A stretch of 22,150 nt of DNA from Fidelibacterota bacterium (GCA_022563775.1 JADFMS010000022.1:1-22150), one strand, 5' to 3'; counted from the stretch's first letter, positions 13,379 to 22,150 are shown. A program made the numbers and translations. The notes: generated from the sequence alone by a model not told the origin.

Positions 13379-16318
13379 ATGCTTAAAAAGACATTCATAC
13401 TTTTCACAGGTATCCTATTGTTTTATGCCCCGCTGAACGCGGGAACATCCGGAAAAATATCCGGGAAAATTACCGACAGGGAAACCGGCGATCCTTTGCC
13501 GGGCGCTAATATAGTTGTGGTCGGCACCTCTTTAGGAGCTGCCGCGGGGATAAACGGAGCATTCACTATTTTGGATGTAAGGCCCGGTATATATACATTG
13601 AAGGCGTCATTTATCGGCTATCGTAGTGTGGAGGTTCAGAACGTCCGAGTGACGGTTGACCTCACAACCAATCAAAATTTTGAAATGCCCAGCCAGGCGA
13701 TCGAAGGCGAAGACGTTATCATTATTGCAGAAAGACCTCTAATAGATCCCAATGCAACAAACGAAGTACACGTGAAACGCGCAGAAGATATAAAGTATAT
13801 GCCCATTAGAGGATATCAGAATATAGTCGCTACGGAGGCTGGAGTTGTTCAGGTAGGGAATTCTCTTCATATTCGAGGCAGTCGAGCTGAAGAAGTGGCA
13901 TACTATGTTGACGGAGTTTACATAAATAATGCTTTTACGCTTGCCAGAACAGGCGACGTTATAAATAACTCTATTGAAGAAATCTCCTTCCAGGCAGGTG
14001 GATTCGGTGCGGAATACGGCAGCGCAAACGCCGGTGTGATCAATACTACTACAAAGGTAGGCGGTTCTTCGTTCAATATAGGAGGAGAAGCATTTACGGA
14101 TGCGTTTCTATCAACAGATGATGAGAATTTTGGGGCTTATTCTTATGGGCAGAACCTGCTTACCCTGTCTTTAGCAGGTCCTCTGACAAGCGAGAAAGTT
14201 AGATTTTATGTTGCCGGTGAATTCAGCAATGCAGATGATAGAAATCCAACTTCCGCCCCACACGCTAAAATTAATTCCATCGAATTCACGACAGATACAA
14301 CCGATTATAGGATGTCGCCGCTTCATATAAAGAATTTCCCGGGAGATTCAATTGGACAGAGCATAGTCACAACTCCAATTGCGGAGTCAGTTATAGCAGA
14401 AAGAGCGTTTGGTCCGAGACCGCTCAACTCGCGTGAACGATTTAACTTCAACGGCAATATTTTGTTTGACTTGAAACCGATTAGGTTCAGGATTGGAGGA
14501 TCCTTCACTGACGTCTCTAACAGGAACTGGACTTCAAGGCGTGACCTTTTCAACAGCGATAGAAATTCACGCACGGAAATCAAAACTATCACATCTTTCC
14601 TGCAAATGACCCACCAACTTAGCCAGTACTCACTCTATAAGCTTCAGTTTTCGTATTTCAAGGATGACAATAAAATAGGTGACGACTTATGGTGGGAAGA
14701 TTTTGAAAACTATGGAGATAAAACCGATTGGAACGGCGACGGGATATTCAATTCTTCTTTGCGTGCAGATGGCTTCAATCAAAGAACTGAAAATCATTTT
14801 GCACTCTACCGGCCTAAAGGCGCCGTCTTTGATGAATATCGCAACACGATTTCAAGCTATGTCGGTTTGAACGCAGAAATTAAAAGCCAGCGTAACGAAC
14901 ATGAAATAATGATAGGCGGCGACATACGGCGTAATACGGTCGAATTTTATCGTCTTGCGATACCGATGCAGATTGCCGCAACTTATTTCAACAATCCGGA
15001 TTCTATCGGAATTTCCGGCTTTGAGCAGCGATTGTATCAATCTGTCTACGCAGAGAATATAGGCTTCAATATCTTCGGCGGCGACAACAATATCCTTGAG
15101 AGAGACGAAGCCCGCAAACCGATAAATGCCGCATTTTACATCAGGGATAAGGTAGAACTTGAAGATTTGGTACTGAATATAGGTATCAGATGGGATTATC
15201 TACAGCCCAATACCGACAGGTTTCAAAGGCCTGATTCTATCATCCTTGAAGGTGGCAAGATAGCCGATACGTATAAAGACGGTTCGGTTCAGCTAGTCGA
15301 AGGCGCTACGCACAGCCTATTTAGTCCGAGAATAGGTCTGGCGTTTCCGGTGAGTGATAGGACGGTCTTTCACGCTCAGTGGGGAAGATATTTCCAGCAG
15401 CCTGAACTGAACAGATTGTTCGTCAGTTACACGAGGTTCGCAAATAACCTCACAGCTGGTAATTTCACCCTATCGGGAAATCCGGACTTGAAGCCTGAGA
15501 AGCAGACGCAGTATGAAGTAGGTTTCCAACAGCAAATTGGAGAGTCTGCCAGTCTTGACATAACAGGATTTTACAGAGAGATGCGCGATTATGTTCAGGT
15601 CAGGAACCAGATTAACCTCGCCGGAGCCGGTTATGCTCTGTATGTGAACGGCGACTACGGAACAGTAAAGGGAACGACTTTCTCATTAGACCTCAGGCGT
15701 AGGTCGAACCTCATGGGTTCGGCTTCGTACACATTCCAGTTTGCGTCGGGTACCGGTTCCACGGCAAATGGGCAGTTCAGAGCGGCGTGGCAGAATGGGT
15801 TTTTTCCCACATACGTCTCGCCCTTAGATTTCGATCAGAGGCACACCGGTTCCGTAAACTTGGATTACCGTCTTCCCAAGGGTGAAGGTCCGGGGTTATT
15901 ACAAAAAGCGGGAGTTAATTTCCTCTATACGTTCGGAAGCGGACGCCGCTACACCCCTGCCAGACCGACCAGCGCGATATTTCCGTCAAACGTGGATATA
16001 CCGACAGCAGGGTTCAATACAGGCACGATGCCTTTCTTCAGCCAGCTGGATATGAGGGTTAACAAGCTGTTCAACGTCGGTGGTTTGACTTTGGACGCAT
16101 ACATATGGGTTATAAATTTATTCGACTCGAAGAAAGTAACCAACATCTATAACGGTACCGGCGAGCCTGACAATGACGGTTATTTCGGTACCCCGGCGGG
16201 GATAGCGTTCGAAGAGACATCTCCGAATGGCGCCGAACTCTATAGGCTCAGAATCAATAGTCCCAACAATTTCGGTCCTCCGAGACAAATATTTCTTGGC
16301 GTAAAGTTCGACCTGTAA
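13379..16318 (+). CDS. TonB-dependent outer-membrane receptor
   Basis: A 979-residue outer-membrane receptor. A signal peptide is at ~1-21. A carboxypeptidase-regulatory-like beta-sandwich domain occupies ~24-107 (GKISGKITDRETGDPLPGAN, then GIYTLKASFIGY). The plug domain is at ~115-232, with LHIRGSRAEEVAYYVDGVYI and GFGAEYGSANAGVINTTTK, which are typical plug motifs. The remainder is a C-terminal 22-strand barrel rich in alternating aromatic strands (for example LDITGFYREMRDYVQVRNQI), ending FLGVKFDL with a terminal hydrophobic strand. Such receptors import large ligands using TonB-transmitted energy. The substrate is not readable. The ATG at 13379 has GAGGAG just upstream and starts a proper signal peptide; an upstream ATG at 13325 would add 18 residues before it. 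It is the first gene of an operon with the next two (84-base and 49-base gaps). Confidence 0.92.
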   Translation: MLKKTFILFTGILLFYAPLNAGTSGKISGKITDRETGDPLPGANIVVVGTSLGAAAGINGAFTILDVRPGIYTLKASFIGYRSVEVQNVRVTVDLTTNQNFEMPSQAIEGEDVIIIAERPLIDPNATNEVHVKRAEDIKYMPIRGYQNIVATEAGVVQVGNSLHIRGSRAEEVAYYVDGVYINNAFTLARTGDVINNSIEEISFQAGGFGAEYGSANAGVINTTTKVGGSSFNIGGEAFTDAFLSTDDENFGAYSYGQNLLTLSLAGPLTSEKVRFYVAGEFSNADDRNPTSAPHAKINSIEFTTDTTDYRMSPLHIKNFPGDSIGQSIVTTPIAESVIAERAFGPRPLNSRERFNFNGNILFDLKPIRFRIGGSFTDVSNRNWTSRRDLFNSDRNSRTEIKTITSFLQMTHQLSQYSLYKLQFSYFKDDNKIGDDLWWEDFENYGDKTDWNGDGIFNSSLRADGFNQRTENHFALYRPKGAVFDEYRNTISSYVGLNAEIKSQRNEHEIMIGGDIRRNTVEFYRLAIPMQIAATYFNNPDSIGISGFEQRLYQSVYAENIGFNIFGGDNNILERDEARKPINAAFYIRDKVELEDLVLNIGIRWDYLQPNTDRFQRPDSIILEGGKIADTYKDGSVQLVEGATHSLFSPRIGLAFPVSDRTVFHAQWGRYFQQPELNRLFVSYTRFANNLTAGNFTLSGNPDLKPEKQTQYEVGFQQQIGESASLDITGFYREMRDYVQVRNQINLAGAGYALYVNGDYGTVKGTTFSLDLRRRSNLMGSASYTFQFASGTGSTANGQFRAAWQNGFFPTYVSPLDFDQRHTGSVNLDYRLPKGEGPGLLQKAGVNFLYTFGSGRRYTPARPTSAIFPSNVDIPTAGFNTGTMPFFSQLDMRVNKLFNVGGLTLDAYIWVINLFDSKKVTNIYNGTGEPDNDGYFGTPAGIAFEETSPNGAELYRLRINSPNNFGPPRQIFLGVKFDL

Positions 16319-16402
16319 TTTGACGGGGCGATCAATTAGTAACTTAATGCTCACCGAAATAAGTTTTGACTGACAAACAGATAAAATAGAGGGAATTGGC
16401 GG

Positions 16403-19400
16403 ATGAAAGTAGTTGCCAGAATCAGTTTTGTGATTATCAGTGTATTTTTAAGTTCTGTATTTATTATAGAAAGCGCAATGGGCGGCTTGCCTAAAGGTAA
16501 AGGACCTCTCAGGAAGCTATCTAAAGCAGCGATACAGAGTTTTGAATTTTTTGATGCTAACCGAATCGGAAGTTGGGTAACCAACGTTGGTGAGTTAGTT
16601 TCATTTCGTAAGACGAATAATTCCGGTATGATCTGGCCGAGGGGCACCACGAAAACTATCAACTTCACGTCAGGTATCTGGATTGGAGGGTTGGTGGAAG
16701 GAAAAATAAGAACGGCTGTTGCCGAGTATGTGGTTGAGTTCGTCCCCGGTACGTTTAAAGCCGTCTCTGAGAATATTTCTAACCAGGATGATGAGAGATT
16801 CCGGGTGTACGTCATCTCCAAAGAAGATTTTGCCGTTGCCGATCCCGGAGTGGACTTTGTGGAATGGCCCTTCGAAGACGGCGCGCCTTTTGTGATGGAT
16901 TCAAGTGGGAATCCTATCGATAAGGGCGGTAACATTATAGACCGTTCTGACTACGAAAATATGGTGCCTTTGCTCATCGGTGATAAAACATATTGGTCAG
17001 TCTCCAATGACTTAGATATTACCGCACACACACAGCCGTTCAACACCCCCCCATTGGGTGTGGAATTGCATCAGATGCTCTGGGGATTTAATCGCGCCGA
17101 TGCGTTTGGTGATATGATGTTCATGAAATATACCGTTATCAATAAGGGTATTAACACAATTGATAGTGTATATTTATCGTTCTGGGCCGACGTTGACATA
17201 GGAGACGCAAATGATGATCTGGTTGGCTCCGATACGCTGCTGAGTTTAGGATATAGTTACAATGAAACAGGAAGTGATGCCGTTTATGGCCCAAAGGTTC
17301 CGGCAATCGGTTACGATTTTTTTCAGGGCCCGATAGTGCCGTCTCCCGGAGACACGGCGAAGGTCTCCAGTTCTTTCCGCAGCAGTGGAATAGTGCCGGA
17401 TTTTAAAAATCTCCCCATGACGTCGTTTGCTCATTATGTCAATAACGCTCCAGCTGGATTGGGGGATCCTGAGACGGCGTTTGAGATGTATAACTTTCAA
17501 CAGGGGCTTGACGGTCTGGGCAAAGAAAAAATAGACCCGACAACCAATCTGGTCACGAAATTTTCATTTACGGGAGACCCTATTACAGGTGAGGGTTGGA
17601 TATTGGAAACTTCCGCTGACATGCGCTTTCTCATGTCGTCCGGTCCGTTTACGCTTGCCCCCGGAGATACACAGGAGTTGGTGGGTGGTATCATTATCGC
17701 ACAGGGTGACGATGCGCTAAGCTCACTCGAAAAACTTAAGAAAGTCGATGAGGTTGCACAGATTGCGTATGACATTGATTTTGCCTTGCCGGCGTCTCCA
17801 GACGTACCTGAAACCACAATTGGCGCTCTGCCAAATCAAATTGTTTTGTCATGGAAGCCTAACTCAGAAATATATGACGTCTTGGATCAAATCACCCTTG
17901 ACGACGATGGGAATCAAACAAGATATAAGTTTCAAGGCTACAATATTTACCAGACCAATGGACCTGTTGATCTCGCCAGTCTGAAAATTGAGAAACTTGC
18001 TACATTTGACCTGGTTGACGGCATAACAAATATTAAAGACTTGGTGACTCAAGGCATTGATGTGATAGAGGTTACAGTTCAAGAAGCCAAAGATTCAGGT
18101 ATTCAAAGGTTTATCAGAATTTCTGAGGATGTATTCACCAAGAGCCCTCTCATCAATTTCAGAAAATATTATTTCATCGTTGAAGCTTATGGATATAATC
18201 CATTCGGATTGCCGAAGATTCTTACAAGTCCCAGGGAGATTCTTGTTGCAGTACCCGGTCCTCCACCGGGTGGTACGAAGCTCGAATACGATACCGGCGA
18301 TACTCTTGGCGATTTCGACAATCCGGGTGTAGCGGATGTAGACCTATTAACAGAAGTCGTAGACCCCAATCTTACCAAGACTAAGGACTATACGATCAGC
18401 TTCTTTACCGATTCTTTGAATACAAATTACTGGTGGAGTCTATATGATGAGACTGAGGATTCGGTTGCAATCGACTCCGTCGGTATTGCCACGGTCATAG
18501 AGAATAAAACACTTAAAGACATAACGATGGATGTCCTGTTAACCGATTTGGGACAATTTAACCTCTATGACGGATTAAGAGTCGTTATAGATGGAACATA
18601 TAAACCGGCTGTTGACATTATTGAGGAGATGACGCGTCAAACCTATGCTGACCCGACGGATATAACGACGAGTCTCAACTTCATCGGAACCAGCACTAAT
18701 CCAGATGCGGAACAAGGAGCAAGAACCTCTGCTCTGCTGAATGGATTTAATCCGAATGTTGCTATGGGGGGAGATCAACCCGAACTCTTCAGGGGCGACC
18801 TGGAGCTGAGGATTACAGGTACGGGAAATGGCTCGATGGCTACACGCTACGATTGGATGGTGGACCTTATATCAGAAGCGCTTCGCCGCGACTCCCTCGG
18901 CACACTCGTTGAGGTGCCATGGCAGCTTTGGGACGTTGAATATAGAGATCCAGCTACTGGAAAAGTTGGGAGGCAGATAAATGCGTTGTTTATTGATAAC
19001 AAAGATGATAGGAGTACAACGGATGGATTCCTTAGCATTGATTCGGCCACAGGAGTGAAGGATGTAGTCATTGCGGTCTACTCTGCGTATGACGGTTCGC
19101 GGCATACAACTTATGATGAAAGTGCCGCATGGATGCTCTATTTCGGTCAATCTGACAGTATAGGGCTGACTAACGAGAATGTTACAATCAGCGCCGGATA
19201 TTCAGTTGGCGATAAGTACTTCTTTAAGTTCAACAATCACATTGTACCCGCAGAAGATACTTTACGGTTCAAGGTAAAAGCACCCGATTTTAACAATGAT
19301 GAAAGTCTGCAAAGTGAAATAGCTCAGATAAACGTATTTCCGAATCCTTATTTTGGTCAGAACTTGGAAGAGATCGACTCATTTAACCGGTTTGTTACGT

Positions 19401-19636
19401 TTACACACTTACCGGTAAGCGGAGTGACTATCAGGATATTCACCGTAGCGGGACACTTAGTGAATAAGATTATACATGACAACGGAACTTCGATGGAAAA
19501 GTGGGATCTCACTAATAGAGATAGGATACCAATCGCTTCAGGTATGTACATTGCGCATATAGATTTGGGAGGTGGTCTATCAAAAATACTGAAATTAGCT
19601 GTGTTCATACCGGAAGAACGGTTAGACCTTTTCTAA
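16403..19636 (+). CDS. Giant secreted protein with divergent C-terminal sorting-like domain
   Basis: A 1077-residue protein of no function I can assign. Residues 1-26 form a signal peptide (MKVVARISFVIISVFLSSVF...). The N-terminal region (~45-110) has ANRIGSWVTNVGE and SGIWIGGLVEGK. A fibronectin type III-like segment is near 470-560 (IVLSWKPNSE, KFQGYNIYQTNGP). The last ~100 residues, from VFPNPYFGQNLEEID (near 977) through LPVSGVTIRIFTVAGHLV to ASGMYIAHIDLGGGLSKILK, follow the pattern of a T9SS C-terminal domain (FPNP start, IxIFxxxG core, G-x-Y end) but carry FPNPY instead of NYPNPFNPS and end ERLDLF. ATG 16403 has AGAGGG nine bases upstream. The pairing with a TonB receptor and a PorV-like barrel suggests a surface complex; that is inference. 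Confidence 0.85.
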   Translation: MKVVARISFVIISVFLSSVFIIESAMGGLPKGKGPLRKLSKAAIQSFEFFDANRIGSWVTNVGELVSFRKTNNSGMIWPRGTTKTINFTSGIWIGGLVEGKIRTAVAEYVVEFVPGTFKAVSENISNQDDERFRVYVISKEDFAVADPGVDFVEWPFEDGAPFVMDSSGNPIDKGGNIIDRSDYENMVPLLIGDKTYWSVSNDLDITAHTQPFNTPPLGVELHQMLWGFNRADAFGDMMFMKYTVINKGINTIDSVYLSFWADVDIGDANDDLVGSDTLLSLGYSYNETGSDAVYGPKVPAIGYDFFQGPIVPSPGDTAKVSSSFRSSGIVPDFKNLPMTSFAHYVNNAPAGLGDPETAFEMYNFQQGLDGLGKEKIDPTTNLVTKFSFTGDPITGEGWILETSADMRFLMSSGPFTLAPGDTQELVGGIIIAQGDDALSSLEKLKKVDEVAQIAYDIDFALPASPDVPETTIGALPNQIVLSWKPNSEIYDVLDQITLDDDGNQTRYKFQGYNIYQTNGPVDLASLKIEKLATFDLVDGITNIKDLVTQGIDVIEVTVQEAKDSGIQRFIRISEDVFTKSPLINFRKYYFIVEAYGYNPFGLPKILTSPREILVAVPGPPPGGTKLEYDTGDTLGDFDNPGVADVDLLTEVVDPNLTKTKDYTISFFTDSLNTNYWWSLYDETEDSVAIDSVGIATVIENKTLKDITMDVLLTDLGQFNLYDGLRVVIDGTYKPAVDIIEEMTRQTYADPTDITTSLNFIGTSTNPDAEQGARTSALLNGFNPNVAMGGDQPELFRGDLELRITGTGNGSMATRYDWMVDLISEALRRDSLGTLVEVPWQLWDVEYRDPATGKVGRQINALFIDNKDDRSTTDGFLSIDSATGVKDVVIAVYSAYDGSRHTTYDESAAWMLYFGQSDSIGLTNENVTISAGYSVGDKYFFKFNNHIVPAEDTLRFKVKAPDFNNDESLQSEIAQINVFPNPYFGQNLEEIDSFNRFVTFTHLPVSGVTIRIFTVAGHLVNKIIHDNGTSMEKWDLTNRDRIPIASGMYIAHIDLGGGLSKILKLAVFIPEERLDLF

Positions 19637-19685
19637 TTTGACGATTAATAAACCGTGAAAAATTTCTTTAATTAGGAGTGATTAA

Positions 19686-20855
19686 ATGTTTTCTATAAAA
19701 AGACTGTTATTAACATTATTAGTGATAAGCTTATCGCTTCAGCTCTTGAGTGATATCTCATTTGCCGGGAGCGGAAAAAGGATAGGAACGGCAGGCGCGT
19801 TAGAACTTTTAATTCCTGTGGGTTCGAAAGGCGCCGCGTTAAATGGCGCTAATCAGGCATTATCATCCGGTTTAGATGCGATTTATTGGAATCCCTCCGG
19901 AATCGCCAGATCATCCGCCCAATCAGAGGTAATGTTTTCACGCTTAAATTACATCGCAGATATTGACATAACTTATCTAGCTGCGATGGTTAGGTTTCAG
20001 GGAATTGGGGTTTTCGCGTTTAGTTTACGAAATTTGGATTTCGGTGATATAGCTGTTACTACGGAAGAGCAGACAGACGGTACCGGAGAGTTTTTTTCGC
20101 CGACATATATAACAGCCGGACTTTCTTTTTCAAAGATAATGACCGACCGAATTGCATTTGGAATGACTGGTAAAATCATATCGGAAAGTATTATGCGTGA
20201 ATCCGCTAAGGGCTTTGCTCTTGATATCGGTGTTCAATATAGCTCTGGCAAGGGAGGGTACAGGCTTGGTGTGGTTCTAAAAAACCTTGGTCCTAATATG
20301 AAATTTGACGGGCCGGACCTCGAAGAAAAACACCAGCCAACAAATACTGAACCGGAAACAGGCCCGGAACCACGCAGGATTGTAATACAATCATTTGAGC
20401 TTCCGTCAACCCTTGAATTGGGTGTGGGTTACGAATTTTCACTTGGTGAGCAAAATTCATTAGAATTATCGGGAGATTTCGTAAATAACAATTTTTCTCT
20501 TGATGAATTCAAGTTTGGAGCAGAATATTCTTTGAACGACATAGTATTTATTAGGGGTGGTTATAACTTCGGATTGAGAAGTGATCCAACTAGTAGAGAA
20601 AAATTTACCGATTCCAATAATAATGGAGTTTGGGATGTTGGCGAAAATTTTGTCGATGAGAACAGAAACGGTATCTGGGATGACGATGAAGGTACGTTTA
20701 CGGTAAGTTCTGAGAGTTATTTATGGGGTCCGAGTATTGGCGCAGGGTTAAAATATGATGTTTCCCCGGATATGACCCTCAGTTTTGATTATGCCTATCA
20801 AACAGCTGATATATTCGAAAATAATCAATGGTTTACACTCACAATATCATTTTAA
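19686..20855 (+). CDS. PorV/PorQ-like outer-membrane beta-barrel protein
   Basis: A 389-residue protein with a signal peptide at ~1-27 (MFSIKRLLLTLLVISLSLQL...FAG). Its mature start, RIGTAGALELLIPVGSKGAALNGANQALSSGLDAIYWNPSG, follows the PorV/UPF0164 pattern, a 14-stranded FadL-like barrel. PorV in Porphyromonas shuttles T9SS cargo from the translocon to the attachment complex. Later barrel strands are regular. A loop near 309-338 reads DSNNNGVWDVGENFVDENRN, two calcium-binding-like D-x-N-x-N-G loops inserted between strands, then IWDDDEGTF. The protein ends with an aromatic strand (TLTISF). AGGAG lies seven bases before ATG. Last gene of the operon, so it may be dedicated to the 16403 protein; a housekeeping PorV is probably encoded elsewhere. 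Confidence 0.85.
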   Translation: MFSIKRLLLTLLVISLSLQLLSDISFAGSGKRIGTAGALELLIPVGSKGAALNGANQALSSGLDAIYWNPSGIARSSAQSEVMFSRLNYIADIDITYLAAMVRFQGIGVFAFSLRNLDFGDIAVTTEEQTDGTGEFFSPTYITAGLSFSKIMTDRIAFGMTGKIISESIMRESAKGFALDIGVQYSSGKGGYRLGVVLKNLGPNMKFDGPDLEEKHQPTNTEPETGPEPRRIVIQSFELPSTLELGVGYEFSLGEQNSLELSGDFVNNNFSLDEFKFGAEYSLNDIVFIRGGYNFGLRSDPTSREKFTDSNNNGVWDVGENFVDENRNGIWDDDEGTFTVSSESYLWGPSIGAGLKYDVSPDMTLSFDYAYQTADIFENNQWFTLTISF

Positions 20856-20883
20856 TAATTACTGATATTCCAAGAAATTTAAG

Positions 20884-20912
20884 GCCTCTAAATTATTAGA
20901 GGCTTTATTTTT
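20884..20912 (+). terminator. Rho-independent terminator
   Basis: GCCTCTAA (20884-20891) pairs with TTAGAGGC (20896-20903) around ATTA, followed by TTTATTTTT (20904-20912). It closes the 13240 operon. Confidence 0.88.
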
Positions 20913-20931
20913 CAAATGAAGCAACTAAAGT

Positions 20932-20960
20932 TTGATTTTCTCCTTTATTTTTATTATAAT
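20932..20960 (+). promoter_or_regulatory. Promoter of the metallo-hydrolase gene
   Basis: TTGATT at 20932-20937, 17-base spacer, consensus TATAAT at 20955-20960. The start would be near 20967, giving a ~30-base leader. Confidence 0.68.
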
Positions 20961-20997
20961 TTGGCCTTAGCGATTATATTCCCTACGAGGCATAAAA

Positions 20998-21825
20998 ATG
21001 CAAATTAAATTTTGGGGTGTTCGCGGCAGCACTCCAGTACCGGAACAAGGTTTTCTACGATATGGAGGTAACACTTCATGTGTGGAAGTGCTTGTCAATA
21101 GCGAGCATAAGATCATATTTGATTCCGGTACAGGAATCAGAAATCTCGGTGAACAAATCTCAAGATCAAATCCTGACAAATCTTTAGAGATTCACATATT
21201 TTTTTCTCATCTCCACTGGGACCACACACAAGGACTTCCATTCTTTAAGCCGATATTTGAGGAAAAAAACAGGGTGATCTTTTATGGCAGAAGATATGAA
21301 AACTCCAAATTTTATGATAAGCTTAAGGTTTTGATGGGCGATATATATTTTCCGGTGCCGTTTGACCATCTTCCATCACAGGTAGATGTGATTGAGATTA
21401 ATGGCGACGAACCTATCATTATAGGGGATACATCCATAACCGCTAAGCATTTGAACCATCCAGGCGGATGTCTTGGTTTTAGGGTCGAGCATGACGGTAA
21501 GGTGTTTACCTATGCCACAGACAACGAACATCCTGAAGAAGGATTCAATTCAAATTTGATTGAGCTGGCCAGAGACTCGGATATCCTGGTTTATGATGGT
21601 CAATATACACCTGATGAATATGTAAACAAGCACATGGGATGGGGGCACAGTACTTACGCCGAAGGTGTTAAAATAGCCGAGGAAGCCAAAGCAAAAAAAC
21701 TGGTTTTATTTCATCATGACCCAAATCATACGGATGAATTTATAGACGAAAACATTGTTGCGCCGGCACAGGCAATGTCTCCGAATGTCATTGCGGCTCA
21801 GGAACGACTTTTACTTACATTATAG
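20998..21825 (+). CDS. Metallo-beta-lactamase-fold metal-dependent hydrolase
   Basis: A 275-residue protein with the MBL signature H71-L-H73-W-D75-H76, which binds two metals, preceded by the family start MQIKFWGVRGSTPVPEQ and YGGNTSC. Further probable ligands or active-site residues are H151/H154 (KHLNHPGG), D175 (YATDNEH), an Asp in LVYDGQY and the His pair in LFHHDPNH. This FWGVRGS type belongs to the broad COG1235 (PhnP/phosphodiesterase-like) group acting on phosphodiesters or cyclic nucleotides; the exact substrate is unknown. GAGG lies seven bases before ATG. It is monocistronic, between a terminator and an rRNA promoter; no terminator of its own is clear. Confidence 0.9.
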   Translation: MQIKFWGVRGSTPVPEQGFLRYGGNTSCVEVLVNSEHKIIFDSGTGIRNLGEQISRSNPDKSLEIHIFFSHLHWDHTQGLPFFKPIFEEKNRVIFYGRRYENSKFYDKLKVLMGDIYFPVPFDHLPSQVDVIEINGDEPIIIGDTSITAKHLNHPGGCLGFRVEHDGKVFTYATDNEHPEEGFNSNLIELARDSDILVYDGQYTPDEYVNKHMGWGHSTYAEGVKIAEEAKAKKLVLFHHDPNHTDEFIDENIVAPAQAMSPNVIAAQERLLLTL

Positions 21826-21878
21826 CGTTACATTTCTGAAATAATATCATAGTTAGTCTGAATATTTCTAAATAGAGC

Positions 21879-21907
21879 TTGACTGAATATCGGGGTATAG
21901 GTATATT
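21879..21907 (+). promoter_or_regulatory. rRNA operon promoter
   Basis: TTGACT at 21879-21884, 17-base spacer, TATATT at 21902-21907. Hexamers and spacing are identical to those of the tRNA-Leu promoter at 24-52. Start would be near 21914, right at the first leader hairpin. Confidence 0.75.
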
Positions 21908-21914
21908 TATCGCT

Positions 21915-21952
21915 GCCTCTGAAATTAGAGGCGTCCACAACTATGTTGTGGA
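21915..21952 (+). other. Two tandem hairpins in the rRNA leader
   Basis: GCCTCT (21915-21920) pairs with AGAGGC (21927-21932). TCCACAAC (21934-21941) pairs with GTTGTGGA (21945-21952) around a TAT loop. No T-tract follows. The second hairpin sits three bases before boxA, the place of boxB in the E. coli rrn leader. Confidence 0.65.
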
Positions 21953-21954
21953 AG

Positions 21955-21966
21955 TGTTCTTTGACA
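21955..21966 (+). promoter_or_regulatory. boxA antitermination site of the rRNA operon
   Basis: TGTTCTTTGACA differs from the E. coli rrn boxA TGCTCTTTAACA at two positions. BoxA in the nascent RNA binds NusB-NusE and protects rRNA transcripts from termination. Its position ~65 bases upstream of 16S fits. Its TTGACA is therefore better read as part of boxA than as a -35 box. Confidence 0.75.
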
Positions 21967-22031
21967 ACAGGTATGTGCGGAACAAACGTTAATAATGAGC
22001 CCTTATTATAACTCAAAAGTGTAAAAAAACA

Positions 22032-22150
<119 letters not shown>

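Noticed and set aside
21961..21995. TTGACA with TAATAA as an rRNA promoter
   Set aside because: Spacing is about 23 bases, too long, and the TTGACA is part of a boxA. The site at 21879-21907 has correct spacing and matches the tRNA-Leu promoter.

Overview
The window looks like a chromosomal segment from a Gram-negative bacterium of the Fibrobacterota-Chlorobiota-Bacteroidota (FCB) group, most plausibly a marine candidate phylum such as Marinimicrobia (SAR406) or a Caldithrix/KSB1-like relative. The reasons are two secreted proteins with type IX secretion (T9SS) type A sorting domains of the NYPNPFNPST kind, a PorV-like outer-membrane protein, a TonB-dependent receptor with a carboxypeptidase-regulatory-like N-terminus, and a 16S rRNA 5' end. 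The promoters are of the TTGACA-N17-TATAAT type, unlike the -33/-7 promoters of Bacteroidetes proper. The phylum assignment is an inference; no search was run.

Layout. Positions 1-147 hold a promoter and tRNA-Leu(UAG). Positions 149-1632 look like a very small integrated island: the last 15 bases of the tRNA plus one base recur exactly at 1617-1632, and between the copies lie a HIT-family protein and a TPR-like/two-helix/zinc-ribbon membrane protein, with no visible integrase. Next come osmC (1731-2159) with an operator-like dyad, a palindromic repeat, and a decayed C-terminal fragment of a GH13 alpha-amylase (2377-3042). Positions 3101-6561 form a unit with promoter, long leader, large T9SS cargo protein and terminator. 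A small TPR-like envelope protein (6782-7252) precedes the proteostasis operon tig-clpP-clpX (7354-10527). Positions 10594-13030 form another unit: promoter, a structured RNA ending in a U tract, an Asp-box beta-propeller T9SS cargo protein and a terminator. A 133-bp element with terminal inverted repeats follows.

Positions 13240-20912 look like a single operon: promoter, TonB-dependent receptor, a 1077-residue secreted protein with a divergent C-terminal sorting-like domain, a PorV-like barrel and a terminator. The module suggests a dedicated surface assembly or uptake system whose substrate cannot be read from the sequence. A metallo-beta-lactamase-fold hydrolase with its own promoter follows. 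The window ends in the start of an rRNA operon: promoter, two leader hairpins, a boxA antitermination site and the first ~119 bases of 16S rRNA.

Every gene called is on the + strand. Points most worth a second look are the tRNA-Leu island, the structured leader RNA at 10653-10720, the Asn in place of the catalytic Asp in ClpP, and the receptor/giant protein/PorV operon.
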